From Prevotella sp. (lineage in GTDB: Bacteria > Bacteroidota > Bacteroidia > Bacteroidales > Bacteroidaceae), in NCBI GenBank assembly GCA_017509155.1, contig JAFWQE010000144.1, positions 1 to 56,624 on the forward strand: a stretch of DNA of 56,624 bases. The letters run 5' to 3'. A program made the position numbers and the translations under genes. The notes beneath the pieces are model-generated. The model was not told the origin of the DNA, searched no databases, and saw only the letters and a list, made by a program, of their open reading frames with translations. Every line of letters starts with the position of its first letter. Position 1 is the first letter of the stretch. This document shows positions 43,291 to 51,484 of the stretch, in pieces.

Positions 43291-44076
43291 TCAGAGGGCT
43301 GCTTTCAGTCCTCTTATCACCGCACTGGTGAAGCCGGCATGCTCCATTTCGTTGAGTCCCTTGATGGTTACGCCGCCCGGTGTCGCCACCAGGTCGATGG
43401 CAGCTTCGGGGTGCATGTGGCTGGCTTGTAGCAGTTCCACGGCTCCTTTCACGGTCTGCTCCACGATTTGCTGCGCCTCTTTGGCCTTGAATCCCAGTTC
43501 TACGCCGCCCTCAGACGCCGCGCGGATGTAGCGCATGGCGTAGGCGATGCCGCACGAGGCCAGCGTGGTGCCGGCAGCCAGGAGCCGTTCTTCGGTCACG
43601 ATGGTGTTGCCCAGCTCGTCGAAGATGTCCTTCACCATGCGCGTCTGCTGCTCGTTTGTGCCGACGGGCACGAGGAATGTCATCGATGCGCGCTGCGCTA
43701 TGGCGATGTTCGGAATGCAGAGGAACAGTGGCGGCAGCGACCCGTCGTCCTTGGCCATCCATTGCTGGATGCTCTTGGCCGTTACGCGTGCAGCCACGAC
43801 GATGAGCAGCTGCTTGTTGTAGTTGAGGCTCTCCTTGATGCCTTTCAGAACCGTTTCCACCAGCCAGGGCTTCACCACTACGCACACGATGTCGGCTCCT
43901 TCGGCGGCCACATTGTTCTCCGTGGTGATGCTGGCTCCCGTGGTGCTGAAGCGGTTGAGCACTTCCTGCGACGGGTCGGCCACAGTGATGTCGGCTGGAG
44001 AGAACGTCTCTCCTTTGAGCAGTCCCTCCACGAGCGCACCGCCCATGGCACCTGCTCCAATGACAGAAATCTTCAT
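43291..44076 (-). CDS. proC: Pyrroline-5-carboxylate reductase
   Basis: Last step of proline synthesis: reduces pyrroline-5-carboxylate to proline with NAD(P)H. Rossmann motif VIGAGAMGGALVEGL at the N-terminus, ICVVVKPWLVETVL in the middle, and the family signature near the C-terminus (ATPGGVTIKGLNEMEHAG). 261 residues from the ATG at 44076, the start that puts the Rossmann strand at the usual place; an upstream ATG at 44091 is possible. It lies 35 nt after argD with a dispersed palindrome in between. Confidence 0.96.
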   Translation of the reverse strand: MKISVIGAGAMGGALVEGLLKGETFSPADITVADPSQEVLNRFSTTGASITTENNVAAEGADIVCVVVKPWLVETVLKGIKESLNYNKQLLIVVAARVTAKSIQQWMAKDDGSLPPLFLCIPNIAIAQRASMTFLVPVGTNEQQTRMVKDIFDELGNTIVTEERLLAAGTTLASCGIAYAMRYIRAASEGGVELGFKAKEAQQIVEQTVKGAVELLQASHMHPEAAIDLVATPGGVTIKGLNEMEHAGFTSAVIRGLKAAL

Positions 44077-44095
44077 AATGCTTCTTTTCAATTAG

Positions 44096-44112
44096 GTCGG
44101 ATGCCATCCGAC
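44096..44112. repeat. Dispersed palindrome family R2, copy 2
   Basis: GTCGGATGCCATCCGAC abuts the argD stop codon, between argD and proC. Copy 1 is at 33050-33068. Confidence 0.75.
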
Positions 44113-45266
44113 TATTTACCCAATGCTTGTCTTAATCGTACAATGAAATCGTCGGCTTCCGCCTTGCTCAGGCAAAGCGGGGGCAACAGCCTGAGCACGT
44201 TGGTGCCTGCGCACCCTGTGAAACAGTGTTGCTCGTAGACCAGACGGCTGCGTACCTCCTTGTGGGGCACGTTCAGGTCCACGCCAATCATCAGTCCGCG
44301 ACCGCGCACGTCGAGGATGCGAGCCTTGGTGTCGGCGCTGTCGTCGTTGCTGATCTGCCGCAGCTGGTCCATCAGATAGTCGCCCACCACGCGCGCGTTC
44401 TCCACCAGACTTTCCTGTTCAAACACGTCGAGCACGGCCAGAGCTGCCGCACAGGCCAGGTGGTTGCCGCCGAATGTCGTGCCCAGCTGACCGTAGACGG
44501 GCTTGAAGTCTGGCGAGATGAGCAGGCCACCCATGGGGAATCCGTTGGCAATGCCCTTGGCCACGGTGATGATGTCGGGCCGTATGCCCAGCCACTGGTG
44601 GGCAAAGAACTTGCCCGAGCGGCCATATCCGCACTGTATCTCGTCACAGATGAGCACCGCGCCATGCTGCTTGCAGGCTTTTGCCAGGCCCTGTGCAAAC
44701 TCGGCCGTGGCCATCTGTATGCCGCCCACGCCCTGGATGCACTCCAGGATGACGGCGCAGACATCGCCCTTCTGCAGCTCTTCTTCCCATGCCTCGAGGT
44801 CGTTCAGCGGCAGGTAGCACGCATGGCCGTTGTCGTTGATGGGAGCAATAATCTTGGGGTTGTTTGTCACCTCCACGGCCAGCGATGTGCGCCCGTGGAA
44901 GGCCTTCTGGGCAGACAGCACGCGTGTGCGTCCCGTTTGGAACGAAGCCAGTTTCAGGGCGTTCTCGTTGGCCTCGGCACCGCTGTTGATGAGAAACAGC
45001 TGGTAGTCGTCGTAGCCGCTGATGCGTCCCAGCCGCTCGGCCAGCTCCACCTGCAGCTTGTTCTGCACGGAGTTGGAGTAGAATCCGAGCTTTCCGAGCT
45101 GCTCCGTCACCTTATCTATATAATGCGCGTGCGCGTGACCGATGCTGATGACGGCATGTCCGCCATAGAGGTCCAGATACTCCTGCCCCTTGTCGTCCCA
45201 CACGCGGCATCCCTTTCCCCTGACGATGTTCACGTCGAAAAGAGGATAAACGTCGAATAGTTTCAT
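44112..45266 (-). CDS. argD: Acylornithine aminotransferase
   Basis: PLP-dependent class III aminotransferase converting the N-acylglutamate semialdehyde to N-acylornithine. Motifs: LYGGHAVISIGHAHAHYIDK, LFLINSGAEANENALKLA, LICDEIQCGYGRSGKFFAHQ, and the PLP Lys in ITVAKGIANGFPMGGLL. In this group the acyl chain is probably succinyl, as suggested by the ArgF' type. The ATG at 45266 matches family length (384 residues). It is separated from argC by a three-gene insert and has its own promoter. Confidence 0.95.
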   Translation of the reverse strand: MKLFDVYPLFDVNIVRGKGCRVWDDKGQEYLDLYGGHAVISIGHAHAHYIDKVTEQLGKLGFYSNSVQNKLQVELAERLGRISGYDDYQLFLINSGAEANENALKLASFQTGRTRVLSAQKAFHGRTSLAVEVTNNPKIIAPINDNGHACYLPLNDLEAWEEELQKGDVCAVILECIQGVGGIQMATAEFAQGLAKACKQHGAVLICDEIQCGYGRSGKFFAHQWLGIRPDIITVAKGIANGFPMGGLLISPDFKPVYGQLGTTFGGNHLACAAALAVLDVFEQESLVENARVVGDYLMDQLRQISNDDSADTKARILDVRGRGLMIGVDLNVPHKEVRSRLVYEQHCFTGCAGTNVLRLLPPLCLSKAEADDFIVRLRQALGK

Positions 45267-45293
45267 TTTGTCAACATTTCTTTTAATCGCTTG

Positions 45294-45301
45294 CAAAGTT
45301 A
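45294..45301 (-). promoter_or_regulatory. -7 element of the argD-proC unit
   Basis: TAACTTTG followed by C on the minus strand, about 28 nt upstream of the argD ATG. Confidence 0.6.
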
Positions 45302-45663
45302 CGGCAAATATCTGACAATTCGTTGCTTTCTGCCATCTTTTTGCTTAAAAACCGTTACACCGTGCCAAAACATCCCCTTTCTGCCTCCCGTTTTGTCATT
45401 TTTGTGGCCGGTGACAACCGTTTCCTTTCCGCAGGATGCGTGTGGCAGAGGCGGTGTCTCTGCCTGCGTGCAGCCTCATTCCGCTGGTTGCTCGACGTGC
45501 AAAACGCCGGGGCCCTCGCTGGCTCTTTCCAATCTGCGACACAAAAAACATAGAAAAATCTCGCGCAAATTGGCGTATTGCGCAAGATTTTTCTAGATGA
45601 TTTCCGGCAAAAGAGCCGGATGCTCTTCAGATGTTTGATAAAGTGGGGCGCTAAACTCGTTGT
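45302..45663. other. Intergenic region upstream of argD
   Basis: No convincing gene. It contains the hairpin 45551-45595 near its right end; the remainder is unremarkable. Confidence 0.55.
45551..45595 (-). terminator. 18-bp hairpin downstream of the secreted-protein gene
   Basis: The arms 45551-45568 and 45578-45595 (TTGCGCAAGATTTTTCTA) pair at 17 of 18 positions. The loop on the minus strand reads TACGCCAAT, sharing TACGCCA with the hairpin at 37417. Both are followed on the plus strand by ATTTCCGGCA. T-rich sequence follows on the minus strand, so it can act as a terminator. Confidence 0.65.
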
Positions 45664-47577
45664 TCAGCGTACAAGAATCCGTCTGACGGTGCCGTCGGTG
45701 CCCTTGACAATGTTCACGCCCGGCTGCGGATGGCGCAGGCGACGGCCGCTGAGGTCGTACCACTGTTGGGTGGTAGGTGTTGCGTGTTGGGCAATGGCGG
45801 TCGGGGCCTGTGAGCCGGGTGTGGAGGTGATGGTGTTGTCTTCGTTCACGTAGTAGTCCACATCGCTGACCGTGGGCTGGTCGTTGGTAAGCGTCACCTC
45901 GGTGGTCTGCTCCTGCAAACATCCATCAACATTGACCAGTACCTCATAGCTGCCCATCGGCACCTTCTCGAAACGATAGCCACCCGAGGTGTTGGTCTCT
46001 TCGCAAGCGATGATGTCGCCACCCTTCTTCTGAAGGTAAACACTAATGCCCGAGGCGTCTGCGGATGCGCGGCGCGGTGCGTTTGCAGCCGAGGAGGCTA
46101 TATTCACAGTTCCCTCGATGACACCTGAGCCGTTGAGTGCAGGAGGTACAGACTTCGCGTTAATGGAATAAGTCTTCGTCAGATTATTCCAGTCCTCGTC
46201 AATATCATAGCCTGGCGTAACCGCAGTAGCCTCTTCCCAAAGCAGCGCACTGGGGTAGTAGGTGGCGAGTGTTCCGGCGGTGGGTTGCGTTCTCAGGTAG
46301 TACTTTCCCGATATAAGATAGATTTCCTCTTCTTCGCCAGCCGACGGGTCGATGGTTGCTACCACATCCCAATGTCCGTTGATGTCGCGTCCTATAACAT
46401 CGATAGGCGTATTGACCGACGCCGTAGCTGCGATGGGCATGTTCATTTCACCAAAGAACATGTGGAAGAAGCGATACCAAGGATTCCCCTCTTCACCGTA
46501 GTCGCCTACCAATTTGTAGTTCTCGTCGGCGTATTCGATGATGAAGCCGCTTTCTTCATTCAGTTCTGTGACAAAAGCATACTGTCCAGGTTTTACTTCC
46601 TGTATGCAGCTGGCCGGCAGAATGTCACCAACTTCGCTCATCCAGTCGATGGCTTCTATATCCTTGCCGCCGTTGGGGAGGATGTAGTTGGTGTTGAGAA
46701 TGAAACCGTCTAAGCCTGCATACTCGATAGAAGCAAGGATGGTGGCCTGAACGATACCGTGATTGGCAGCCACGTAGAAGCTGATGTTTTGGTCATCGCC
46801 TGTGGTAACGTCAATCAGTTGATAGCCTAGGTCTGCTGCTGTAGGCGTGTAAGTAAGACCTGTGGCTCGTTCGATGGGAATCATTTCGTAACTGAGAGGG
46901 TTCATCCTGTACCATTGGTGATGGTAGCAGGTCGTATTGTAGGTGTAGAAACTTGCGTATGTGGTATAATCCACTTTTCCCGTGGAAGAGTTGTAGGAAC
47001 CTTTGTTTTGCCGCTCTGTGTCTATGTAAGCACAATCAACATCTATTCCTACGCCAATAAAGTCGGGTTCAGAGTAGCCAGACCGCGTGATGACAGAATA
47101 GTCTACCGTGGGTTTCTTCACCGAGATAACGTTGGAGACCCAGCCGTCTTTCTCGCCCCCGTGGAGTACAAGACGATAGTCGATGTCACTGGTAATTACG
47201 GGCGAGAGGAACGAAATGTCGGAAGTTATTAGTTTTACTTCTCCATCGCTGTTCAAAGAGTTCTGCCAAGCTCCGCCATTGGTACGGTATTGTAGGGTGT
47301 GGTATTCTCCACCAAGTTCTGTCGGCGAAACAAAGTAGATATAAGCCTCGTAGGCATCCATATTGGCCCAGTTGCCATTGATAATCCATCCGGAATTATG
47401 ACGGTAGCCTACACTTTGGAGAAAGAGTCCGCCAAAGGTTCCGGCAGCAGGTTCTGACATTGTCGGTATCGAAGGCAGAGGACCATCTACTCCTGGTTCT
47501 ACTTCACGAACCTGATCCTGTGCGTTGATGGCGATGGCCGCCAACGTAAGTATAAAGGTTAGAATATGCTTTTTCAT
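45664..47577 (-). CDS. Secreted protein with C-terminal sorting-like tail (paralogue 1)
   Basis: The signal peptide ends AIAINAQD. The central part is beta-rich with WYRMNPLSYEMIPI, LTYTPTAADLGYQLIDV and LDGFILNTNYILPNGGKDIE. Near residues 505-590 a CarboxypepD-regulatory-like domain (YLQKKGGDIIACEETNTSGG, YRFEKVPMGSYEVLVNVDG) is followed by VTLTNDQPTVSDVDYYVNED, and the protein ends with DLSGRRLRHPQPGVNIVKG plus RRILVR, a tail typical of secreted Prevotella proteins. Paralogue of the gene at 47664; their last 150 residues are much more alike than the rest. Function unknown. It is the third gene downstream of the kelch-AraC regulator. Confidence 0.82.
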   Translation of the reverse strand: MKKHILTFILTLAAIAINAQDQVREVEPGVDGPLPSIPTMSEPAAGTFGGLFLQSVGYRHNSGWIINGNWANMDAYEAYIYFVSPTELGGEYHTLQYRTNGGAWQNSLNSDGEVKLITSDISFLSPVITSDIDYRLVLHGGEKDGWVSNVISVKKPTVDYSVITRSGYSEPDFIGVGIDVDCAYIDTERQNKGSYNSSTGKVDYTTYASFYTYNTTCYHHQWYRMNPLSYEMIPIERATGLTYTPTAADLGYQLIDVTTGDDQNISFYVAANHGIVQATILASIEYAGLDGFILNTNYILPNGGKDIEAIDWMSEVGDILPASCIQEVKPGQYAFVTELNEESGFIIEYADENYKLVGDYGEEGNPWYRFFHMFFGEMNMPIAATASVNTPIDVIGRDINGHWDVVATIDPSAGEEEEIYLISGKYYLRTQPTAGTLATYYPSALLWEEATAVTPGYDIDEDWNNLTKTYSINAKSVPPALNGSGVIEGTVNIASSAANAPRRASADASGISVYLQKKGGDIIACEETNTSGGYRFEKVPMGSYEVLVNVDGCLQEQTTEVTLTNDQPTVSDVDYYVNEDNTITSTPGSQAPTAIAQHATPTTQQWYDLSGRRLRHPQPGVNIVKGTDGTVRRILVR

Positions 47578-47663
47578 GATTTCTTAAAATAAATAGATGG
47601 TGTTAATAATTTTGGCAGAGACGTCACAAGGTGGCGCCTCTGCAAATGTTTTATTAAATGCTC

Positions 47664-49583
47664 TTATTTAATGACAACCTGCCTTGTCTTACCATCGGGG
47701 AACTTGATGATATTCACACCCTTTTGCGGCGCTTCAAGACGGCGGCCCTGTAGATCGTAAACGACAGTTCCCTGCTGCAACTTGAAGCTAGTGATGGCGG
47801 TCGGGGTCTGTGAGCCCGGAGTGGTGGTGATGGTGTTGTCTTCGTTCACGTAGTAGTCCACGTCGCTGACCGTGGGCTGGTCGTTGGTGAGTGTCACCTC
47901 GGTGGTTTGCTCCTGTATGAAGCCGTCCACATTGACCAGAATCTCATAGCTGCCCAGAGGCACGTTCTCGAATCGGTAGTCACCCGAAGGGGCAATCTGC
48001 TCGCAGGCGATGATGTCGCCACCCTTCTTCTGCAGGTAGACACTGATACCAGAGGCATTGGCCGGCGCCCGATGGCGTGCATTTGCCGACGATGTTACGT
48101 TCACTGTCCCCTCGATGACACCAGGGCCTGTGAGCGGAGTGAAGACGGGTTTCACGTCGATGGTGTATTCGTGAATAATATCGTTCCAATCCTCGTCTCT
48201 TTCAAAGCCGGGCATCACGCGCGTTGCCTCTTCCCAGAGAAGGACGTTGGGATAGTAGGTCTCGGAAGTGTTGTCCGTGCGCAGTGCCTTTACGAAAACG
48301 CCTCCGCCCAACGTGGGTAGTGTGTCGAAGGAAGCACCATCCCCGTCAACAGCCTCTGCCGTGCCGACGAGCGTCGGGATACCGTCGATGTTCGGTGCGT
48401 AGGCTTCAATGGTGGTTGACAATGGTGTTCCGTTGTAGACGGGCTTCACAATGAGTGGCTGCAGGTAGCGGTCGGGCATGATCTGTGCCTCGCGGTGCCA
48501 TTCAATGATTTCCATCTCCCCGTCTTCATCCCAGTCTTGTTCCATCAGGTAGACGAAGCAGATGAAGATACTGGGGTTAGTGTGTTCGACAATGCCATAT
48601 TCATATTCACTCATGTCACCACGGAACACATACTTTCCGGGTTCGCGCTGGCTGATGTTCAAAGTGCTCTGCGGCTGTTCGTCCTCTCCGTAGAACTCCA
48701 TGTTCATGACAAAGTCATCGGCATTTACCACATAGTCGGTGTTGAGAATGAAACCGTCGGCACCAACATAGTCGAGCGATGCCATTACGGGAAGCTTCAC
48801 CACGTTGTCAAGGGGAATGTTCAGGAGGAAGTTACAGTGTGTGCCGTCGCCCGTCACTTCCAAGGCCAGTTTGTAACCAACGTCATTGATAGTTGGGATG
48901 TAGTGGAGCATGGTAGCGCCTTGAATGGCTGTCATCTGACCAGTGTTGGGATTCCTGCGGTACCACTGATAGTGATAATAGCCGTCCTCAATCGTGACTT
49001 CCGTATTCTCGTCTTCTCCATATGTGTGGTTGGTGACATAGACATTCAGTTTTCCTATGACGTCAATTCCGACAAGAGGATCCTCGTAATCGCTGCGCCA
49101 CCAGCTGTGGTACTTCGAGATGCAGTTGCCAGCAGGGAATTCCACTACCACCTCATTGGTGACTTTTCCTATCAAGTCTCCGTCCAAGTAGTGCAATCTG
49201 TAGGTTCCAGAATCGTAGACGTCGTAACCCACGGAGTTGCTGGCGAGTGTAGCAACGCGATCCCATCCGCCATTGGCGTTTTTCTTCTCGATGGCGTAAT
49301 AGGCCATGATAGCCTCGTAGGTATAGCCGTATTCTCCGAAGGTGAGCGTTGCAGTCCATTTGTAGCTACTAGAGTAAGAGTTGTGCTCGTAGCCGATGTT
49401 GTCAAGCCACAGTCCAGGCACCACGTTTTCTTGTGCCGGAGGCACGGTGGGCAGTGTGGTGGGTAACTGACCTTTGGAGGCCGCGACGACGTCTTGCGGT
49501 GCGGGTGGTTGTGCCGATGCATAGCCTGCGGCCAGAAACATCAGCAAAAGGAATGATGTAAACTTTTTCATGTTCGTTTTCAT
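47664..49583 (-). CDS. Secreted protein with C-terminal sorting-like tail (paralogue 2)
   Basis: The signal peptide ends AAGYASAQ (ATG at 49583 or, more typical in form, 49571). It shares the layout of its neighbour: YYHYQWYRRNPNTGQMTAI, MLHYIPTINDVGYKLALEV, ADGFILNTDYVVNADDF, GVIEGTVNVTSSANARHR, YLQKKGGDIIACEQIAPSGD, and the tail YDLQGRRLEAPQKGVNIIKF plus RQVVIK. YQWYRxNPxTG...YxPTxxDVGYxL resembles Ig-like domains of surface proteins. Function unknown. The gene ends 86 nt before paralogue 1 begins. Confidence 0.82.
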   Translation of the reverse strand: MKTNMKKFTSFLLLMFLAAGYASAQPPAPQDVVAASKGQLPTTLPTVPPAQENVVPGLWLDNIGYEHNSYSSSYKWTATLTFGEYGYTYEAIMAYYAIEKKNANGGWDRVATLASNSVGYDVYDSGTYRLHYLDGDLIGKVTNEVVVEFPAGNCISKYHSWWRSDYEDPLVGIDVIGKLNVYVTNHTYGEDENTEVTIEDGYYHYQWYRRNPNTGQMTAIQGATMLHYIPTINDVGYKLALEVTGDGTHCNFLLNIPLDNVVKLPVMASLDYVGADGFILNTDYVVNADDFVMNMEFYGEDEQPQSTLNISQREPGKYVFRGDMSEYEYGIVEHTNPSIFICFVYLMEQDWDEDGEMEIIEWHREAQIMPDRYLQPLIVKPVYNGTPLSTTIEAYAPNIDGIPTLVGTAEAVDGDGASFDTLPTLGGGVFVKALRTDNTSETYYPNVLLWEEATRVMPGFERDEDWNDIIHEYTIDVKPVFTPLTGPGVIEGTVNVTSSANARHRAPANASGISVYLQKKGGDIIACEQIAPSGDYRFENVPLGSYEILVNVDGFIQEQTTEVTLTNDQPTVSDVDYYVNEDNTITTTPGSQTPTAITSFKLQQGTVVYDLQGRRLEAPQKGVNIIKFPDGKTRQVVIK

Positions 49584-49652
49584 TTAAAATTGATAGATGT
49601 TGTTTTTGCAAATATCGCAAAAACGGACGACAGACGGGGGAACAAAACAAGA

Positions 49653-49688
49653 AAAACGACTGACAATTGTTGTTTTGTCAGTCGTTTT
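49653..49688. repeat. 14-bp perfect hairpin, left member of an inverted pair
   Basis: AAAACGACTGACAA (49653-49666) and TTGTCAGTCGTTTT (49675-49688) surround the loop TTGTTGTT. It begins 9 nt past the stop of the kelch-AraC gene. It is the reverse complement of the hairpin at 51431 over the central 28 nt, with one mismatch. Confidence 0.8.
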
Positions 49689-49697
49689 CGGCATTTT

Positions 49698-51380
49698 CTA
49701 CTTTTTCATCCACTCTCTTGGCGTGGTGCCGGTGAACGCTTTGAACACTCGATAGAAACTCGTTTCGTTGGCAAAGCCAGCCTCTGTTCCAACTTCGATG
49801 AGCTTTTTGTCGGGATGCTGGCTGAGCAGTTGTTGTGCGTAGGCTACACGGTAGGCGTTTACAAACTGCGTGAAGGTGCAGTGGCGCTCGTTGTTGATGC
49901 AGGTGGAGATGTAGCGGCGGTTGCTGTTCAGCAGGCGGGCCACGTCCTCTATCTTCAACGTGCTGTCGCGATAGAGTTTCTCTTCTTCCATCAGCTGGCA
50001 GATGTTTTTCATCAGGGCGCTGTCGGCGGGTGGATTGTCGGCAGGCTCTTCAGACGGACTGTCATCGTGGTTTTGCTCAGAGATGACGGTCTCCATGTGC
50101 CGTTTCCTTCGTGCGCGTATAAAATAAAAGAGGTAAAGCAGTAGGGCGGCTGATGCGGTGCCGACCAATGCCAGCAGCCAAGGCCATGCCGGTGTGCCTT
50201 TGCCCAACTCGGGACTGTCGCCGGTATGGAGCAGGAAGACCGAGGCGTAGGGGTGGTAGTTGTCGCCTGCGGGACAGCCACCTGTGAGGATGATGTTGCC
50301 GTCGGGCAGCACAAGGAGATTCTGGTGGCTGCTGGGCTGCAGCTGGTCGTTGCGAAGAATGGTAAGCTGTGCAGGCTGATGGCTGTAGTCGATGCACAGG
50401 ATGAACACCTGATGGGCGCCGGAAGCTCCTACGTATCCTTTCTTTCGCAGACGGTCAACGACGACAGAACCGTAGTAGATGCTGTCGCCATCAATCTTGG
50501 TCGGAATAGGACAGGTGGTGGGCAGAAGGGAAAAACCGGTGGCCGAGGACCTGACGAAAGCTATCTGCCCCTGCTCGTTCTGGGCCAAGAGGAGATAGGA
50601 ATAGTCGCCCTTCGACTCATCACCGATGAAGAAACAGTCGCTGTTCATGAACTCGTACTTGACGGGATGCCACGTGTCGAACAGCGGAATGTGGATGGGG
50701 TCGCCATTCAGTTGGTCGACCATGATGCTGTCGAAGGGATGGTCGAATGTGTCGGAACTGCTGAAGATGATGACATTGTTGGGCGACGTGCGGAGTATGT
50801 AGGGTCTACTGCGTTGCTGGGTTGCGGGCTTGACAAGTGAGAAACCCTGACGGCCGTCGAACATCTCGATGCCGTCGTCGCCATACCAGTTGCCAGCGAT
50901 GACCACACGTCCGCTGTCAGTCTCCGTGCCGCTCAAGCATGCGCGCTTCTTGTCCATGCAGCCGAAACCGTCGAAGAAGTGCTGCTGAGGGTCATATAAT
51001 TCTACGGCAAAGGTCTGACCGATGCCCAGCGCTTCGCTGACACCACCGGCCACCAAGACCTTTCCCGACTTCAGCGGAAGTGCAAAGGCGAAGTCGTGGA
51101 TATAGGTCATCGGCATTTCATTCCATTTGCCGTCGCGGTAGTATTCTGCCGTCGGTGTAGGCACAAAGCCTGTCGTATGGCCGCCCATCACCACCACCTC
51201 ACCGTTCAGGTAGAAGGCATTGTGGGCAGAGCGGGGAATATTCATGTCGGGCAGACGTTCCACCTCGATTTTTTCTATCTTGCAGGCACTTGTGTCCTGT
51301 GCCGACAAAGGCAGCGCTGTGCACCAGCTGAAGAGCACAAGACCCAGGGCTTTCTGGATGTTCTTTTTAAGAGTATACAT
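49698..51380 (-). CDS. Membrane-spanning kelch-sensor/AraC-type regulator
   Basis: Signal peptide (LPLSAQD, residues 1-28). The periplasmic part (30-390) has kelch-like repeats (EVVVMGGHTTGFVPTPTAEY, KVLVAGGVSEALG, RVVIAGNWYGDDGIEMFDG, GNIILTGGCPAGDNYHPYAS). One transmembrane helix spans about 399-421 (WLLALVGTASAALLLYLFYF), then RARRKRH as a cytoplasmic stop. A C-terminal AraC/XylS DNA-binding domain occupies about 455-560 (IEDVARLLNSNRRYISTCIN, VGTEAGFANETSFYRVFKAF). There is no histidine kinase or receiver domain, unlike hybrid two-component systems of Bacteroidota, so signal transfer would be direct across the membrane. It probably controls the two secreted-protein genes downstream. Confidence 0.85.
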   Translation of the reverse strand: MYTLKKNIQKALGLVLFSWCTALPLSAQDTSACKIEKIEVERLPDMNIPRSAHNAFYLNGEVVVMGGHTTGFVPTPTAEYYRDGKWNEMPMTYIHDFAFALPLKSGKVLVAGGVSEALGIGQTFAVELYDPQQHFFDGFGCMDKKRACLSGTETDSGRVVIAGNWYGDDGIEMFDGRQGFSLVKPATQQRSRPYILRTSPNNVIIFSSSDTFDHPFDSIMVDQLNGDPIHIPLFDTWHPVKYEFMNSDCFFIGDESKGDYSYLLLAQNEQGQIAFVRSSATGFSLLPTTCPIPTKIDGDSIYYGSVVVDRLRKKGYVGASGAHQVFILCIDYSHQPAQLTILRNDQLQPSSHQNLLVLPDGNIILTGGCPAGDNYHPYASVFLLHTGDSPELGKGTPAWPWLLALVGTASAALLLYLFYFIRARRKRHMETVISEQNHDDSPSEEPADNPPADSALMKNICQLMEEEKLYRDSTLKIEDVARLLNSNRRYISTCINNERHCTFTQFVNAYRVAYAQQLLSQHPDKKLIEVGTEAGFANETSFYRVFKAFTGTTPREWMKK

Positions 51381-51387
51381 AGCCTTG

Positions 51388-51395
51388 CAAAGTTA
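51388..51395 (-). promoter_or_regulatory. -7 element of the kelch-AraC gene, implying a leaderless mRNA
   Basis: TAACTTTG on the minus strand ends only 7 nt before the ATG, so transcription should start at or next to the start codon. The alternative downstream Met (residue 46) would remove the signal peptide. Confidence 0.55.
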
Positions 51396-51430
51396 AGAAA
51401 AACTATTGGAAACAAGACTGCCAAAACGTA

Positions 51431-51466
51431 AAATCGACTGACAAAACAACAATTGTCAGCCGATTT
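51431..51466. repeat. 14-bp hairpin, right member of an inverted pair
   Basis: AAATCGACTGACAA (51431-51444) and TTGTCAGCCGATTT (51453-51466) surround the loop AACAACAA, the complement of the loop at 49667-49674. It lies 18 nt past the argC stop. Confidence 0.8.
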
Positions 51467-51484
51467 CTGCAATATCGATAAGAC

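Noticed and set aside
49653-51466. The inverted hairpins as ends of an insertion sequence
   Set aside because: No transposase lies between them and no target duplication was seen; kept only as an inverted pair of unknown role.
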